64,000 nucleotides of DNA from Octadecabacter algicola (GTDB taxonomy: Bacteria > Pseudomonadota > Alphaproteobacteria > Rhodobacterales > Rhodobacteraceae), in contig NZ_JAKGAR010000001.1 of assembly GCF_021532625.1 (NCBI RefSeq), positions 992,001 to 1,056,000 on the forward strand. Reading direction: 5' to 3'. Each line of letters starts with the position of its first letter. Position 1 is the first letter of the stretch. A model generated the notes under the pieces. It saw nothing but the letters and a program-made list of their open reading frames with translations, was not told where the DNA came from and did not search any database. Shown one piece after another: positions 1 to 10,800 of this stretch. A program made the position numbers and the translations under genes.

Positions 1-309
1 CCAGTAACTTACATAACGTTCTTTATGTATACGACGGGAGCTTTCGTGGTTGCTTTCCTGACCGTCTTTTCGCTGTGCATCCTAGTCCCGCCCAAATTCA
101 GAATGGCAATCGTTCTGGTCGCGTGGCTTATGGGTGCGTGGATGGGGGCTGCGAATATTTCGTTCCTGTTCCAGATGGATTTCGGCACCACTTGGCGCAC
201 ATGGGAAGCGATCCTTGGTCTTTACGTTCACGGGCTTTTCACACCAGTCTGGCTTTTCATTGGGCTTTGGGGGACAGAAGCTCTCACCCGTCCTTTGCGC
301 AAGGCGTAA
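1..309 (+). CDS. small membrane protein, possibly cut by window edge
   Basis: The frame is open from base 1 to a stop at 307-309. The first ATG is at 25 (94 aa), but no ribosome binding site precedes it and the codons before it also encode hydrophobic residues, so the true start may lie outside the window. About three membrane-spanning segments are visible (around residues 5-25, 28-50 and 65-82, counted from the ATG at 25). The product ends in a basic tail. I do not recognise a family. It converges on the DUF3422 gene, with a palindrome between them. Hydrophobicity and the clean stop support a real gene; its function is unknown. Confidence 0.6.
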   Translation, partial: PVTYITFFMYTTGAFVVAFLTVFSLCILVPPKFRMAIVLVAWLMGAWMGAANISFLFQMDFGTTWRTWEAILGLYVHGLFTPVWLFIGLWGTEALTRPLRKA

Positions 310-342
310 GGCGCCCGACCTTGCAACACATCAGGTCTGTCC

Positions 343-364
343 GCCAAAATTCTTGAATTTTGGC
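343..364. terminator. perfect palindrome between convergent genes
   Basis: Two perfect 10-base arms (343-352 and 355-364) flank a TT loop. The centre reads TTCTTGAA, so an RNA copy would close on a CUUG tetraloop. It lies between the stops of the small membrane protein and the DUF3422 gene. The A/T-rich half of the stem gives a short U run from either strand. A bidirectional terminator is the simplest reading; a dispersed palindromic repeat is the alternative. Confidence 0.5.
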
Positions 365-409
365 CCCCGCCCGCCGCAGGTGCCGACCGAAGGTCGTCCT
401 AACCGATAT

Positions 410-1690
410 TCAATGTAAGGCGTTTCTTATTCGTCGCACCATCAACCAAACCAAGCCGATGACGATTGGGGTTAGAACAGCCTTTAGCCCTTTGTCGCCA
501 AGGCCCAGTTCATAAGCAAACGGGGCTGTCACGTTCGCCGCAAGGTTCACCCCGTAGTAAGATATCGCTACGATCGACAGCCCTTCGACGGTTTCTTGCA
601 GGCGCAGTTGAATATCTGCCCGCCGGTCCATGCTTTCCAACAGCGCTTTGTTTTCGGCTGAGCGTTCTACATCTACCCGTGTTCGCAGCAGATCCGACGC
701 ACGGATGGCGCGGCTCGACATGGCGTCCAGCCTCTCTTTGGTGCTGGCCACTGTGCGCATTGCGGGATCGAACCGGCGCATCATGAACTCACCAAATGTT
801 TGCCGACCCTCAAATCGAGATTCCCGCAAAACCTCAATCCGTTGATTTACGATCTTCTCATAAGCCGCTGTGGCACCAAACCGGAACGTTGAATGCGCGG
901 TCAGTGACTCGAGTTCACCTGAAACCTGTAGCAAGGCATCCAAAGTTTCTTCTGTTTTCTCGGGTGCGCCGCTCAATGCCTCAGTAAGGCCATTCAGGCG
1001 CCCATCAAGTGCGCCCATGTCCCGGCCCAGGTCGCGACAGCGTGAAAAGCCGAGCATCGCCATAGCCTTATATGTCTCAACCTCACACAAGCGTTGCACG
1101 ATCCGCCCCACCCGTCTCTCTCCGGTTTCGGGGCGGGCAAACACCGCAAATCGCATATGGCCGCCTTGATCGATCCTGTAGTCCCCAGCAATCACGGCAT
1201 CGTCGTCCAAGACACGGCTCACAGCGACGCTTTCGGGAACGAACCACTCGGCAACTTTGTCGCCGATGCCCGCGTCACCACTTTGCTGTTCCACACGGAT
1301 CAATGCTGACGTCACCCGTGTACCGGGCGCGCGGGCCAACCATTCATCTGGAAACATCCCAAAGGTCGCTGCATCAAAGGGGGTCTTTGCGACACCCTCG
1401 TCGAACACTGTATAAGTCACGAATTCTGTATGGCTTTCCCACTTCAGCAAATGGCGACCAACCTGCCCAAAATAATGCGTCGCCCCCTCTTCGGGGTGTG
1501 GGGCCGCGTAATGATCGAGCAATGCCTTTAGGTGTTCCATATCCGCCGCGCGGTCGCGCCCAGCAGCATTTTGCGCGGGCTTTATCGCTAGGTAGGCTGC
1601 ACGACACGGCGCATCCAATGTTGGAAACGGTCGGGCGTGTAATTCATTGGCCAACGCATGGCGCAACGGATGATCGGCGATCGGGCTCAT
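410..1690 (-). CDS. DUF3422 family membrane protein
   Basis: This 426-residue protein begins with the family's N-terminal signature (ANELHARPFP, residues 14-23). It has a long helical middle and ends with two membrane segments (about residues 370-390 and 400-420) and an Arg-rich tail. DUF3422 proteins are common in Alpha- and Betaproteobacteria and have no established function; the layout suggests an inner-membrane protein with a large cytoplasmic part. The ATG at 1690 has a purine-rich GGAAAG about ten bases upstream. It is divergent from the pseudouridine synthase gene, with about 165 bp between the starts for both promoters. Confidence 0.85.
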   Translation of the reverse strand: MSPIADHPLRHALANELHARPFPTLDAPCRAAYLAIKPAQNAAGRDRAADMEHLKALLDHYAAPHPEEGATHYFGQVGRHLLKWESHTEFVTYTVFDEGVAKTPFDAATFGMFPDEWLARAPGTRVTSALIRVEQQSGDAGIGDKVAEWFVPESVAVSRVLDDDAVIAGDYRIDQGGHMRFAVFARPETGERRVGRIVQRLCEVETYKAMAMLGFSRCRDLGRDMGALDGRLNGLTEALSGAPEKTEETLDALLQVSGELESLTAHSTFRFGATAAYEKIVNQRIEVLRESRFEGRQTFGEFMMRRFDPAMRTVASTKERLDAMSSRAIRASDLLRTRVDVERSAENKALLESMDRRADIQLRLQETVEGLSIVAISYYGVNLAANVTAPFAYELGLGDKGLKAVLTPIVIGLVWLMVRRIRNALH

Positions 1691-1856
1691 ATCAGTCTTT
1701 CCGAAAAGCGTTTCGAAGCAATCTAAGCTAAACTACATCAGAGTAAAGAAAAACGTTTAAATTCATGCAATTAGCGGAATACCATCGCATACAATCACCG
1801 CAACACGACGTATATCTTTGCTTTCCTTCCGCATTTGACAGGTCTACGAAACCCAA

Positions 1857-2408
1857 ATGACCACGATCTTGTTCAACAAACCCTTCGGTGTTCTAAGCCA
1901 GTTCACGGACGTAAAGTCACCGACCGAACGTCCAACCTTATCGGGATTTGATCTACCCAAGGGCGTCTATGCCGCTGGCCGATTAGACCGCGACAGCGAA
2001 GGGTTATTGGTGCTGACTGATGACGGAAAGCTACAGGCAAAGCTGTCTAGCCCGAAATTCAAGACCCCCAAAACCTATCTGGTGCAGGTCGAAGGCGACC
2101 CATCTGAGGCTGACCTAGCCCCCCTTCGCACGTCCGTCACCCTAAAAGACGGCCCCACACTGCCAGCGAAAGTGCGGCTGATCGATCCGCCCGAACTATG
2201 GTTGCGCGACCCACCTGTGCGGGTGCGCAAATCCATTCCGGATCGCTGGATCGAGGTTACGATCACCGAAGGCCGCAATCGGCAGGTCCGCCGGATGTGC
2301 GCCCATATCGGATTTCCCTGCTTACGGCTTGTGCGCTGGTCGGTCGGCGCGTGGACATTAGACGGGTTGGCACAAGGTCGCTGGCGGGACGAACGCGCAA
2401 AAATGTGA
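1857..2408 (+). CDS. rRNA large-subunit pseudouridine synthase, RluE type
   Basis: This 183-residue protein of the RsuA/RluB/E/F family converts a specific uridine in 23S rRNA to pseudouridine. The signature [11 protein letters not shown] is at residues 41-51, with Asp44 the expected catalytic residue. A second conserved block near the C terminus ([10 protein letters not shown]) is also present. There is no N-terminal S4 RNA-binding domain, and the length fits RluE (target U2457 in E. coli numbering) better than RluB or RsuA. The N terminus starts directly at the conserved FNKP element, which fixes the start at 1857. The exact target base is inferred from the subfamily, not shown here. Confidence 0.85.
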   Translation: MTTILFNKPFGVLSQFTDVKSPTERPTLSGFDLPKGVYAAGRLDRDSEGLLVLTDDGKLQAKLSSPKFKTPKTYLVQVEGDPSEADLAPLRTSVTLKDGPTLPAKVRLIDPPELWLRDPPVRVRKSIPDRWIEVTITEGRNRQVRRMCAHIGFPCLRLVRWSVGAWTLDGLAQGRWRDERAKM

Positions 2409-2476
2409 ATTGCGGCTTCTACAACCTGAGGTAACGTAAGCGCAGCCGACCACGGCCCCACCTGAGGAGACCTACA

Positions 2477-3364
2477 ATGACCCGCATGACTGCCAAAGAC
2501 TTCGATCAAGAACTGCTCGACCTGTATGACTTTTATGCCCACGGCAAAATCACCAAACGCGAATTCTTAAACCGCGCCGGTAAATTTGCTGTCGGAGGTG
2601 TGACCGCCGTCGCCCTGTTGAATATGATGTCGCCGAACTATGCGTTGGCACAGCAGGTTTCTTTTACGGATGAAGATATCTTTCCAGAATACATCACCTA
2701 CCCATCCCCCAACGGCACAGGTGACGTGCGCGGCTATCTGGTGAAGCCCGCCAACGTTACAGGCCCCGTGCCGTCCGTTCTGGTGATCCACGAGAACCGC
2801 GGCCTTAACCCCTATATCGAAGATGTGGCGCGCCGCGTGGCTAAGGCGGGATTCATCGCTTTGGCCCCAGATGGTCTGACCTCAGTAGGCGGTTATCCGG
2901 GCAATGACGTCGAAGGGCGTGAATTGCAAAGAACTGTCGATGGCACGGAGTTGATGAACGACTTCTTCGCTGGGTTCGAACACCTGATGGGCCGCGATGA
3001 CACGACCGACAAGGCCGGCGCTGTGGGCTTTTGTTACGGTGGTGGCGTGTGCAATGCACTTGCCGTTGCCTACCCCGAAATGGCGGCTTCTGTTCCGTTC
3101 TATGGTCGCCAACCCGCCGCTGAAGACGTGTCAAAAATCCAAGCCGCTATGTTGATGCAATATGGTGAGCTAGATGAACGTATCAACGCAGGCTGGCCTG
3201 CGTATGAGGAGGCCTTAAAAGCCGCTGGCACCACCTATGAAGGCCACATTTACGAAGCGGCCAACCACGGGTTCCACAACGACAGCACGCCGCGCTATGA
3301 CGAAGAAAAAGCCGAGCTTGCGTGGTCCCGCACGATCGATTGGTTCAACACCTATCTAACCTAA
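2477..3364 (+). CDS. exported dienelactone hydrolase-family protein
   Basis: This 295-residue alpha/beta hydrolase of the dienelactone hydrolase family carries the nucleophile elbow GFCYGGG with cysteine at about residue 187. Asp (GELDER) and His (NHGFHN) complete the triad. Residues 35-59 form a hydrophobic, signal-like stretch ending in ALAQ. It is preceded by a helical N-terminal segment that is usual in the YghX-like group. The product is therefore probably exported or membrane-associated. The start at 2477 has GAGGAG eight bases upstream. The substrate is unknown; the family name reflects fold and triad only. Confidence 0.85.
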   Translation: MTRMTAKDFDQELLDLYDFYAHGKITKREFLNRAGKFAVGGVTAVALLNMMSPNYALAQQVSFTDEDIFPEYITYPSPNGTGDVRGYLVKPANVTGPVPSVLVIHENRGLNPYIEDVARRVAKAGFIALAPDGLTSVGGYPGNDVEGRELQRTVDGTELMNDFFAGFEHLMGRDDTTDKAGAVGFCYGGGVCNALAVAYPEMAASVPFYGRQPAAEDVSKIQAAMLMQYGELDERINAGWPAYEEALKAAGTTYEGHIYEAANHGFHNDSTPRYDEEKAELAWSRTIDWFNTYLT

Positions 3365-3414
3365 GTTGGCAAGCGGCCCGTTTCCCGGAGTGGGTCACGG
3401 GTCGCCCCATCTCG

Positions 3415-3918
3415 TTAAGAAATGCAATCTGGCAATGCGACACGTGCTACGCCGCTGCTGTCGAACGTCGCCGAATAGCTGGCGCCATCAAGAGTAACGG
3501 ATGCTGTCACGCCTTCCATTTCCTGACCGCTGACAGTTATGCCGCGCGGCCCCAAGGTGTCATCGAGGTCCGCCGTAAAAACAACCGGCACCCCTTGATC
3601 CACGCCGTTCAGCGAGAGAGATACCTCTGTCCCGCCATCTGATATCTCTGAAACCTGCAAAACTCGCTTGCCTTGCTCCACGAGAACAAGAGGCTGGTAA
3701 ACTTCAACGCCCGCGCCTTGCGCAGTTACATCAAAGATAAGCCCTGCCGCAGATCCGCTTAGATCTAATGACAAATCAAACGGGGTGCCCATGCATCCAT
3801 CGCTCGCTTGTATGGTAAATCGATCAACGGGTGCGCCGTCTTGGAAAACAACGTTGATATCAGCGTTTGCCGCAAATGGCTGCGCCAGCAATGCACCCAA
3901 CAGAACAATAGATCTCAT
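3415..3918 (-). CDS. exported protein resembling 'aggregation factor core' proteins
   Basis: This 167-residue protein has a clear Sec signal peptide (residues 1-19, ending ANA). The mature part looks all-beta, with two cysteines (about residues 42 and 165) that could form a disulfide. The segments LDLSGSAAGLIFDVT and DTLGPRGITVSG match my recollection of roseobacter proteins annotated 'aggregation factor core'. That name is inherited from sponge proteins and is not experimentally supported in bacteria. It converges on the hydrolase gene, with 50 bp between the stops. Export is well supported; the function is unknown. Confidence 0.7.
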   Translation of the reverse strand: MRSIVLLGALLAQPFAANADINVVFQDGAPVDRFTIQASDGCMGTPFDLSLDLSGSAAGLIFDVTAQGAGVEVYQPLVLVEQGKRVLQVSEISDGGTEVSLSLNGVDQGVPVVFTADLDDTLGPRGITVSGQEMEGVTASVTLDGASYSATFDSSGVARVALPDCIS

Positions 3919-3970
3919 AAGGAATTCCTTTCCAGTTTACCTTACTACGCGTCCTATTTGGGATTAGATC

Positions 3971-4002
3971 AAAAAAAGGGGCCGCAGAAATCTGCAGCCC
4001 CT
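3971..4002 (-). terminator. Rho-independent terminator of pntAB
   Basis: Arms 3977-3988 and 3991-4002 pair with a single mismatch around an AA loop. On the plus strand seven A precede the stem (3971-3977), which gives a run of U in the minus-strand transcript. It lies 30 bp past the pntB stop codon, so it should end the pntA-pntB message. A smaller GGGC/GCCC hairpin at 4013-4025 lies between it and the stop. Confidence 0.85.
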
Positions 4003-4031
4003 ATTCAGTTTTGGGCCTGAAGCCCTTTTGA

Positions 4032-5465
4032 TCAATCGATCTTGGTCAGCAGCGCATCCAAGGACGCTTTCGCATCACCGTAGAACATGCGTGTGTTCTC
4101 TTTGAAGAACAGCGGGTTTTCGATGCCGGAATAGCCGGTACCTTGACCACGTTTGGACACGAACACCTGTTTGGCTTTCCAGCATTCCAGAACCGGCATG
4201 CCCGCGATTGGGGAGTTCGGATCATCCTGTGCGGCTGGGTTCACGATGTCATTGGACCCGATCACGATGGCGACGTCCGTTTCAGGGAAGTCCTCGTTGA
4301 TCTCGTCCATTTCCATGACGATGTCATATGGCACCTTCGCTTCGGCCAACAGTACGTTCATGTGACCCGGCAATCGACCCGCAACTGGGTGGATCGCAAA
4401 GCGCACGTTCTTGCCCTTAGCGCGCAGACGACGTGTCAGTTCAGCCACGTTCTGCTGAGCCTGTGCAACCGCCATGCCGTAGCCTGGGATAATGATGATG
4501 CTGTCAGCTTCTTCCAAAGCCGTCGCAACACCGTCCACGTCGATGGCGACTTGCTCACCTTCAACGGCCATCTGCTCACCCGCAGGGCCGCCGAAGCCAC
4601 CCAAGATAACGGACACGAACGAACGGTTCATCGCCTTACACATGATGTAGGACAGGATCGCACCCGACGAGCCAACCAGCGCACCAACCACGATCAACAG
4701 GTCGTTCCCGAGGGAGAAACCAATCGCCGCAGCAGCCCAGCCGGAATAGCTGTTCAACATGGACACCACGACAGGCATATCCGCCCCGCCGATGCCCATG
4801 ATCAGGTGGTAGCCGATGAACAGCGCCGCCAAAGTCATCAGGAACAGTGGGAAGAACCCGCCCGTGTTGAAGTACCAGATCAGCGTGATCACGGCGACAG
4901 CCGCCGCTGCGATGTTCAGCATGTGGCCGCCCGGCAATTTCGTTGCCGCGCTGTCCACTTTGCCAGCCAGCTTACCGTAAGCAATGACCGACCCTGTGAA
5001 CGTAATCGCACCGATAAAGATGCCGAGGAAGAGCTCGACCCGCAGGATCGCGATCTCGACGCCGTCCTTTTTGGCGAGCAAGGCTGCGAAACCCTCAAGG
5101 GCTTTGCGTGCTTCTTCGTCCATAGCCATGACACGACCCAGTTCGATGTGCGCAATAAAGCCAACAAAGACCGCAGCAAGGCCGACCAAAGAGTGCATTG
5201 CTGCTACCAGTTCGGGCATCTGCGTCATCTGAACTTGTGTGGCCAATTTATAGCCGATGAAGCCGCCGCCCGCGATCAGGATGATCGACAAGAGCCACAG
5301 ACCAGAGCCTGGACCAACAAGCGTTGCTGCCACGGCCAAGGCCATACCAACGATACCATACCAAACAGCGCGTTTTGCGCTTTCTTGGCCAGACAGACCG
5401 CCCAAGGACAGAATAAAAAGAACTGCAGAGACGACGTATGCCGCTGTTGTGAAACCAAATTCCAT
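4032..5465 (-). CDS. pntB: NAD(P) transhydrogenase subunit beta
   Basis: This is the beta subunit of the proton-translocating transhydrogenase, which uses the proton gradient to reduce NADP+ with NADH in the inner membrane. The first ~290 residues hold about eight or nine membrane segments (domain II). The C-terminal ~180 residues are the soluble NADP(H)-binding domain III, with the fingerprint [11 protein letters not shown] and later [13 protein letters not shown] chose the ATG at 5465 (477 aa) because AGGGGGG lies just upstream and the product starts directly at the first membrane segment. The frame continues 22 codons further, into the pntA end. It lies 13 bp after pntA in one operon, ending in the terminator at 3971-4002. 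Confidence 0.95.
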   Translation of the reverse strand: MEFGFTTAAYVVSAVLFILSLGGLSGQESAKRAVWYGIVGMALAVAATLVGPGSGLWLLSIILIAGGGFIGYKLATQVQMTQMPELVAAMHSLVGLAAVFVGFIAHIELGRVMAMDEEARKALEGFAALLAKKDGVEIAILRVELFLGIFIGAITFTGSVIAYGKLAGKVDSAATKLPGGHMLNIAAAAVAVITLIWYFNTGGFFPLFLMTLAALFIGYHLIMGIGGADMPVVVSMLNSYSGWAAAAIGFSLGNDLLIVVGALVGSSGAILSYIMCKAMNRSFVSVILGGFGGPAGEQMAVEGEQVAIDVDGVATALEEADSIIIIPGYGMAVAQAQQNVAELTRRLRAKGKNVRFAIHPVAGRLPGHMNVLLAEAKVPYDIVMEMDEINEDFPETDVAIVIGSNDIVNPAAQDDPNSPIAGMPVLECWKAKQVFVSKRGQGTGYSGIENPLFFKENTRMFYGDAKASLDALLTKID

Positions 5466-5478
5466 TATCCAGCCCCCC

Positions 5479-7050
5479 TTAAGATTTCTGGAACATGGCA
5501 AGCATGCGCCGTGTGACGAGGAACCCGCCAAAGATATTGATACCAGTCATGAACACCGACAAGGCAGCGAGCAGAATCACAAGGAACGACCCTGATCCAA
5601 TCTGCATCAAGGCACCCAAAATGATGATCGATGAAATCGCGTTGGTGACCGCCATAAGTGGCGTGTGCAGGCTGTGTGCAACACCCCAGATGACTTGGAA
5701 GCCGACGAAGACCGCCAACACGAAGACGATAAAGTGCTGCATGAAGCTTGCAGGCGCCACAAGGCCGACCGCCAACAACAAGAAAGCACCGATACCGATT
5801 AGTGTGACCTGAGATTTGGTCTGTGCCTTGAACGCTGCAACTTCTGCCGCACGTTTTTCTTCTGGTGTCAGTTCAACCACTTCAGCCTTTGGCTGGGCAG
5901 CAATCGCTTGCACCTTCGGTGGGGGGGGTGGGAATGTCACTTCTTTGTCGTGGGTCACTGTCGCGCCACGGATAACGTCATCTTCCATGTTGTGATCGAC
6001 GACACCGTCTTTTTCTGGTGTCAGGTCGGACATCAAGTGACGGATGTTCGTCGCATAAAGCGTAGAAGACTGTGCCGCCATGCGGGATGGGAAATCCGTG
6101 TAACCGATGATGGTCACACCATTGTCGGTCACGATCTTCTCATCCTTGATGGTCAGCTTACAGTTGCCACCCTTTTCGGCCGCCAAGTCTACAATCACGG
6201 AACCAGGCTTCATGGATTTCACCATGTCCTCGGTCCAAAGCTCTGGCGCTTCGCGGTTCGGGATCAGCGCTGTGGTGATAACGATATCCATGTCCGGTGC
6301 GATTTCGCGGAACTTGGCAAGCTGTGCCGCTGCAAATTCGGGCGAGGATACAGAAGCATAGCCGCCTGACGACGCGCCATCTGCCTGTTCTTCTTCGAAA
6401 TCGAGGAACACAAACTCAGCGCCCATGGATTCGACCTGTTCAGCCACTTCAGGGCGAACGTCGAATGCGTAGGTGATCGCACCAAGCGATGTTGATGTGC
6501 CAATGGCCGCCAAACCAGCAACCCCTGCCCCGACAACCAGGACCTTGGCTGGTGGAACCTTACCGGCCGCAGTGATCTGACCTGTAAAAAAACGTGGGAA
6601 GTTATTACCTGCCTCGATAACGGCACGGTAGCCCGCGATGTTCGCCATGGAGGACAAGGCGTCCATTTTCTGAGCGCGCGAAATACGCGGGATCATTTCC
6701 ATAGCGACAACCGTCGCACCTTTGCGGGCAGCGGATTTCATCTTGGCTTCGTCAGCGACGGGGCTGAAAAATGAGATCAAAGTTTGATCAGCCCGAAGAC
6801 GTTTCATTTCACCGTCATCGGGAACTCGCACTTTTGCCACGATGTCGGCGGCTTTCCAAAGCGCGGCGGCGGTTTTGACAACCTCAACGCCTGCATCTTT
6901 ATAGTCTTTGTCTGAAAAACCCGCGGCAGCGCCGGCTTTGGTTTCGACCACACATTCATGGCCCAGTTTCTGTAGTTCGAGCGCAGATGCCGGCGTCATA
7001 GCGACCCGATTCTCACCCTCGAATGTTTCTTTTGGTGTTCCGATTTTCAT
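5479..7050 (-). CDS. pntA: NAD(P) transhydrogenase subunit alpha, unsplit form
   Basis: This is the alpha subunit of the proton-pumping transhydrogenase. The N-terminal ~380 residues form the NAD(H)-binding domain [14 protein letters not shown] at about residue 172 is the nucleotide-binding loop. An Ala/Pro/Glu-rich linker (about residues 370-410) follows, then three to four membrane segments to residue 523. Many alphaproteobacteria split this chain into PntAA and PntAB; here it is one continuous protein, as in E. coli. It begins the pntA-pntB operon. The 128 bp upstream (7051-7178) hold no gene and probably its promoter. Confidence 0.95.
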   Translation of the reverse strand: MKIGTPKETFEGENRVAMTPASALELQKLGHECVVETKAGAAAGFSDKDYKDAGVEVVKTAAALWKAADIVAKVRVPDDGEMKRLRADQTLISFFSPVADEAKMKSAARKGATVVAMEMIPRISRAQKMDALSSMANIAGYRAVIEAGNNFPRFFTGQITAAGKVPPAKVLVVGAGVAGLAAIGTSTSLGAITYAFDVRPEVAEQVESMGAEFVFLDFEEEQADGASSGGYASVSSPEFAAAQLAKFREIAPDMDIVITTALIPNREAPELWTEDMVKSMKPGSVIVDLAAEKGGNCKLTIKDEKIVTDNGVTIIGYTDFPSRMAAQSSTLYATNIRHLMSDLTPEKDGVVDHNMEDDVIRGATVTHDKEVTFPPPPPKVQAIAAQPKAEVVELTPEEKRAAEVAAFKAQTKSQVTLIGIGAFLLLAVGLVAPASFMQHFIVFVLAVFVGFQVIWGVAHSLHTPLMAVTNAISSIIILGALMQIGSGSFLVILLAALSVFMTGINIFGGFLVTRRMLAMFQKS

Positions 7051-7178
7051 CCAAAATCTCTCTCTTCATCCCAGTTAATAAGGTCGTTAGCGTCCGAGTG
7101 TCCGATTCACAAGTCCACGATGGGTATTCTTCGGCATACATTACGGCACTGTGGCGCAATAATCTTGCGGCAGCATTG

Positions 7179-7628
7179 CTAGAGCCATCGTCTCGTCTTT
7201 TCCGTGTAACGATAGAAATCCTGCCTGAACTTGCGGCGCAGGCGGTCTTCTTCTGGGATGACAAATCGTGTTTCAAGCACCCAAAATAAAATCGGAATTA
7301 GCGGCAGCGCCAGCGGCGCATCCCATCGCAGAACGAACCCTGCTAAGATCAAGATATCACCAAGATAAATGGGATTTCGAGAGCGTTTGAAAATACCGGA
7401 TTGGACCAGTTTCTCAGCGTCCATATGCGGGACGATCGTCGTCTTTTGACGCCGCATTTCAAGCACCGCCAACAGCATCAGAATCGCCCCACCACCGATC
7501 AAAACTGCTGCCAGAAATTGCGTAATCGGATGTGCCAGGCTGAGGCCCAGTGGTCGCCACTGACCAACCCAATAAGTCAGAACTAGTGCCGCGATGAGCC
7601 ACATAGGAGGAATATTTAACCATTTCAT
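7179..7628 (-). CDS. isoprenylcysteine carboxyl methyltransferase-like membrane protein
   Basis: This is an integral membrane methyltransferase-like protein of about 149 residues with four membrane segments. The C-terminal half has the family pattern: GIFKRSRNPIYLG, then an ETRFVIPEEDRL stretch and a Tyr/Arg-rich end. The family (ICMT / phospholipid methyltransferase-like) uses S-adenosylmethionine at the RNPIYLG region. Bacterial members rarely have known substrates. I placed the start at 7628 (MKWLNIPP) because the 21 codons before it are polar and unlike the family; no strong ribosome site separates the choices. It may be co-transcribed with pntA, 128 bp downstream. Confidence 0.75.
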   Translation of the reverse strand: MKWLNIPPMWLIAALVLTYWVGQWRPLGLSLAHPITQFLAAVLIGGGAILMLLAVLEMRRQKTTIVPHMDAEKLVQSGIFKRSRNPIYLGDILILAGFVLRWDAPLALPLIPILFWVLETRFVIPEEDRLRRKFRQDFYRYTEKTRRWL

Positions 7629-7858
7629 GGCATTGTCTTGCCAGAGACCGCTTGGTTTCTCCAGCAAAAACACGTTGCACGTGTGCGACACTTATTTTCG
7701 CCACAATCTTATCAAAATTCAGGAATAAAAGGCCTTCTTCTCACCCCAATCATGCCGCCGATGCCCCGTAGGTAACCCGTTAAAGGCCGAGCTGTGCGCT
7801 GTGCATGGTTTGTTGAGTAGAATATCGGGTCAAAAGCCCACGCAAAGAGGTTTAAGTT

Positions 7859-10800
7859 ATGCCAACAGGTTATTTGGTTACGTTAGGTGATGGAATTCTC
7901 GACGCTGGAGACGCGATCAGTGGATCCCAGTCTACATTCACGACATCCAGTTCAATTGGTGCAGGCAATTGGATCTGGAGCGGCACCTATGGCAACAACA
8001 CCTACAACAACATCCAAGACTCTGGCGTCTACTACGAAGCCACCGATGGCAATGTTTACTTTGTTCCCGACAATTACTTTATAACCAGCGGCACTGCCCA
8101 AGCCGACGGTCCGCCAACCTACCCTGTCTTGTCATCCGACGGCACGATTGACGGTACATCCGGCGATGATGACATCGACTTTAACTATAATGACACTGGA
8201 AGCAGCGACAAAGTTGACGCCGGCGACAGTAGTGGCACCGATGAAGACATTATTGTTGCAGGCGCGGGCAACGATACGGTGGATGCGGGCGACGCAAATG
8301 ACACCGTTTATGGTGGCACTGGCGCTGACACACTCTCGGGTGGTCGCGGCAATGACAGCATTGATGGCGGCACGGGGAACGACGTCATTTACGGCGACGC
8401 CGACGGTTCAAATGGCGGCAACATCGAAACTGCATTTCGTTGGGATGAACAAGGTGTTGCAGATGAAACAAGCATCACTGGTGGACTGACAGGAAACTCT
8501 ATCAGCGGCGATATTCAAGTCGCGGTATCCGTTACGCAGGAAGAAAACTTTACTGGCGCGTCAATGGAAACCAATGACTCGTTGTACGACTATGACGAGC
8601 GCAGCGATTCATCTTCTATTGAACTTTACGGCGGCGGTAGTGGCACGGGGCAAAACGCATCGACGGTCACGTTCGATTTCTCAGCCAACGACCCTGCTAG
8701 CTTTAGTGACGAAGTTACGGATGTTACCTTTGGTATCCATGACATCGACGAGTTGCAGAACCAATTCATCGACCAAGTCATCATCACTGCTTTTGACGCT
8801 CTAGGTAATCCTGTCCCCGTTGTTCTTACAGCAGGTGACCCGACGACGATCACCGTTGATAACTCAACTGGGACGGCGACCTCGATTGTGAATTCTGGTG
8901 GTTCTGGCCTTACGTCTGCCCAGACAGGTTTCATTCAGGTCTCTATTGCCGGTCCAGTCGCGCAGATCGTGGTCGACTATAACAACGTTGATTCAGCCTA
9001 CGGCAACCACGCGATCCGCATTGGTGACGTTGAATTTAGCCAGATTCCGGTCGCGGAATTCAGCGACGCTGACGATGTGATTTCTGGTGGCGACGGTGCC
9101 GATGTCGTTTATGGCGGCGAAGGCAACGACACAATCCAAGGTAATGCAGATGGCGACACCATTTATGGTGGAACTGGTGATGACACCCTTAGCGGTGATG
9201 CAGGTATTGATACGCTTTACGGCGGTGAGGGTGCTGACAGCATCGACGGCGGTACAGGCAACGATTCTGTATCTGGTGGCGACGGCAATGACACTGTTGA
9301 TCTTGGTACTGGCAATGACACCTTTGGTGATGGAACGACCGAAGCCGGGAATGACACTGTTTACGGTGGCACAGGCAATGATTTCCTGAACGGCGGCGCG
9401 GATGACGACGAGCTGTACGGCGGCGCAAACGACGACACACTGATTGGTGCGTCTGGCGACGACACGCTTTATGGCGGGGACGGCTCTGACCAGTTCTTGA
9501 TCAGCGACGAACACGATGCCGACACCATTATCGGTGGCGAAGATTTGGGCGATGGCGACATTGACACCGTCTCCTTCTCTGACGATGCCACAACGGCCGG
9601 CGTTACGATTACTGCGACGGGCGACGAAGCCGGCACGTATGCCTTCAACGGCACCAGTGCTTCTGGCTCGTTCATCGAAATCGAAGACATCGACGGCACT
9701 GAAAACGACGACATTATTGATATGTCCGCCGACACAAGCGGCATGGACATCGATGGCGGCGCGGGTGCGGATGCACTTACTGGCGGTAGCGGTGATGACA
9801 CCATCAATCTCGGCGAAGACAGCCCTGGTGTGTCCGACGGCGACGAAGATGTCGTCACGTTGGTAGATGGTTTCGGCAATGACATCCTTACCAATTTTGA
9901 CGCCCCTACTCCGAATGGCGACGGAACTTTCACAGGCATCGATACAGTTGATGTGTCCGGCCTGTACGATCTGCCGCTCGGCGATCCAGATCGCACACCA
10001 GTTCTGACCAACGATGTTGTGGTTTCCGATGACGGGTCCGGCAACGCGTTGCTGACTTTCCCGAACGGTGAAACCATCACTCTTGTTGGCATCGACCCAA
10101 CAGATGCAGACGATCCGTTCTACCTCAATGCGATTGGCATCCCGATGCCAGACGGAACTGTCGAAGGTACAAGCGGCGCCGACACAATCGACGCAAGCTA
10201 CACTGGCGATCCAGACGGCGACATGGTCGATGCGGGCGATGCGATCTTGGCTGGCGACACCAACAATGACGACTTGATTTACGGCTACGGTGGGAATGAC
10301 AGCATCACTGCAGGTGCAGGCGATGATGAAATCTATGGCGGTACAGGAAGCGACACTATTGATGGTGGCACAGGTGATGACACAATCACTGCTGGCACTG
10401 GAAATGACACGATCGTCCTGAACGAAACCAGCGGAACGAATGCAATCGACGGTGGCGAAGATGGCAACTTGGCCGACATCGACACGCTTGATTTTTCATC
10501 CACTTCAGTTGACCGGGTCATTGTTCAGGTCACTGGCGATGAAGCAGGCACTTACGATGTCGATAATGGTGCTGCAGACGGCACGTTCACAAACATCGAA
10601 GCGATTGTTGGTACGGATGGTGGCGACTTCATTGATAGCGCACTTAACACATCAGACATCACTGTCAGCGGTGGTGATGGCGACGACTTCATTGCAGGTG
10701 GCTCCGGTGACGACGTCCTGAACGGCGATGCGGGCGACGACACTATCGAACTGAACGACAGTTTCGGCGACGACACAATTACCGGTGGCGAAACTGGCGA

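Noticed and set aside
4143-5516. Long open frame on the plus strand opposite pntB
   Set aside because: It is antisense to a clearly conserved gene, rich in His, Arg and Cys, and has no recognisable domain; it reflects codon bias of pntB.
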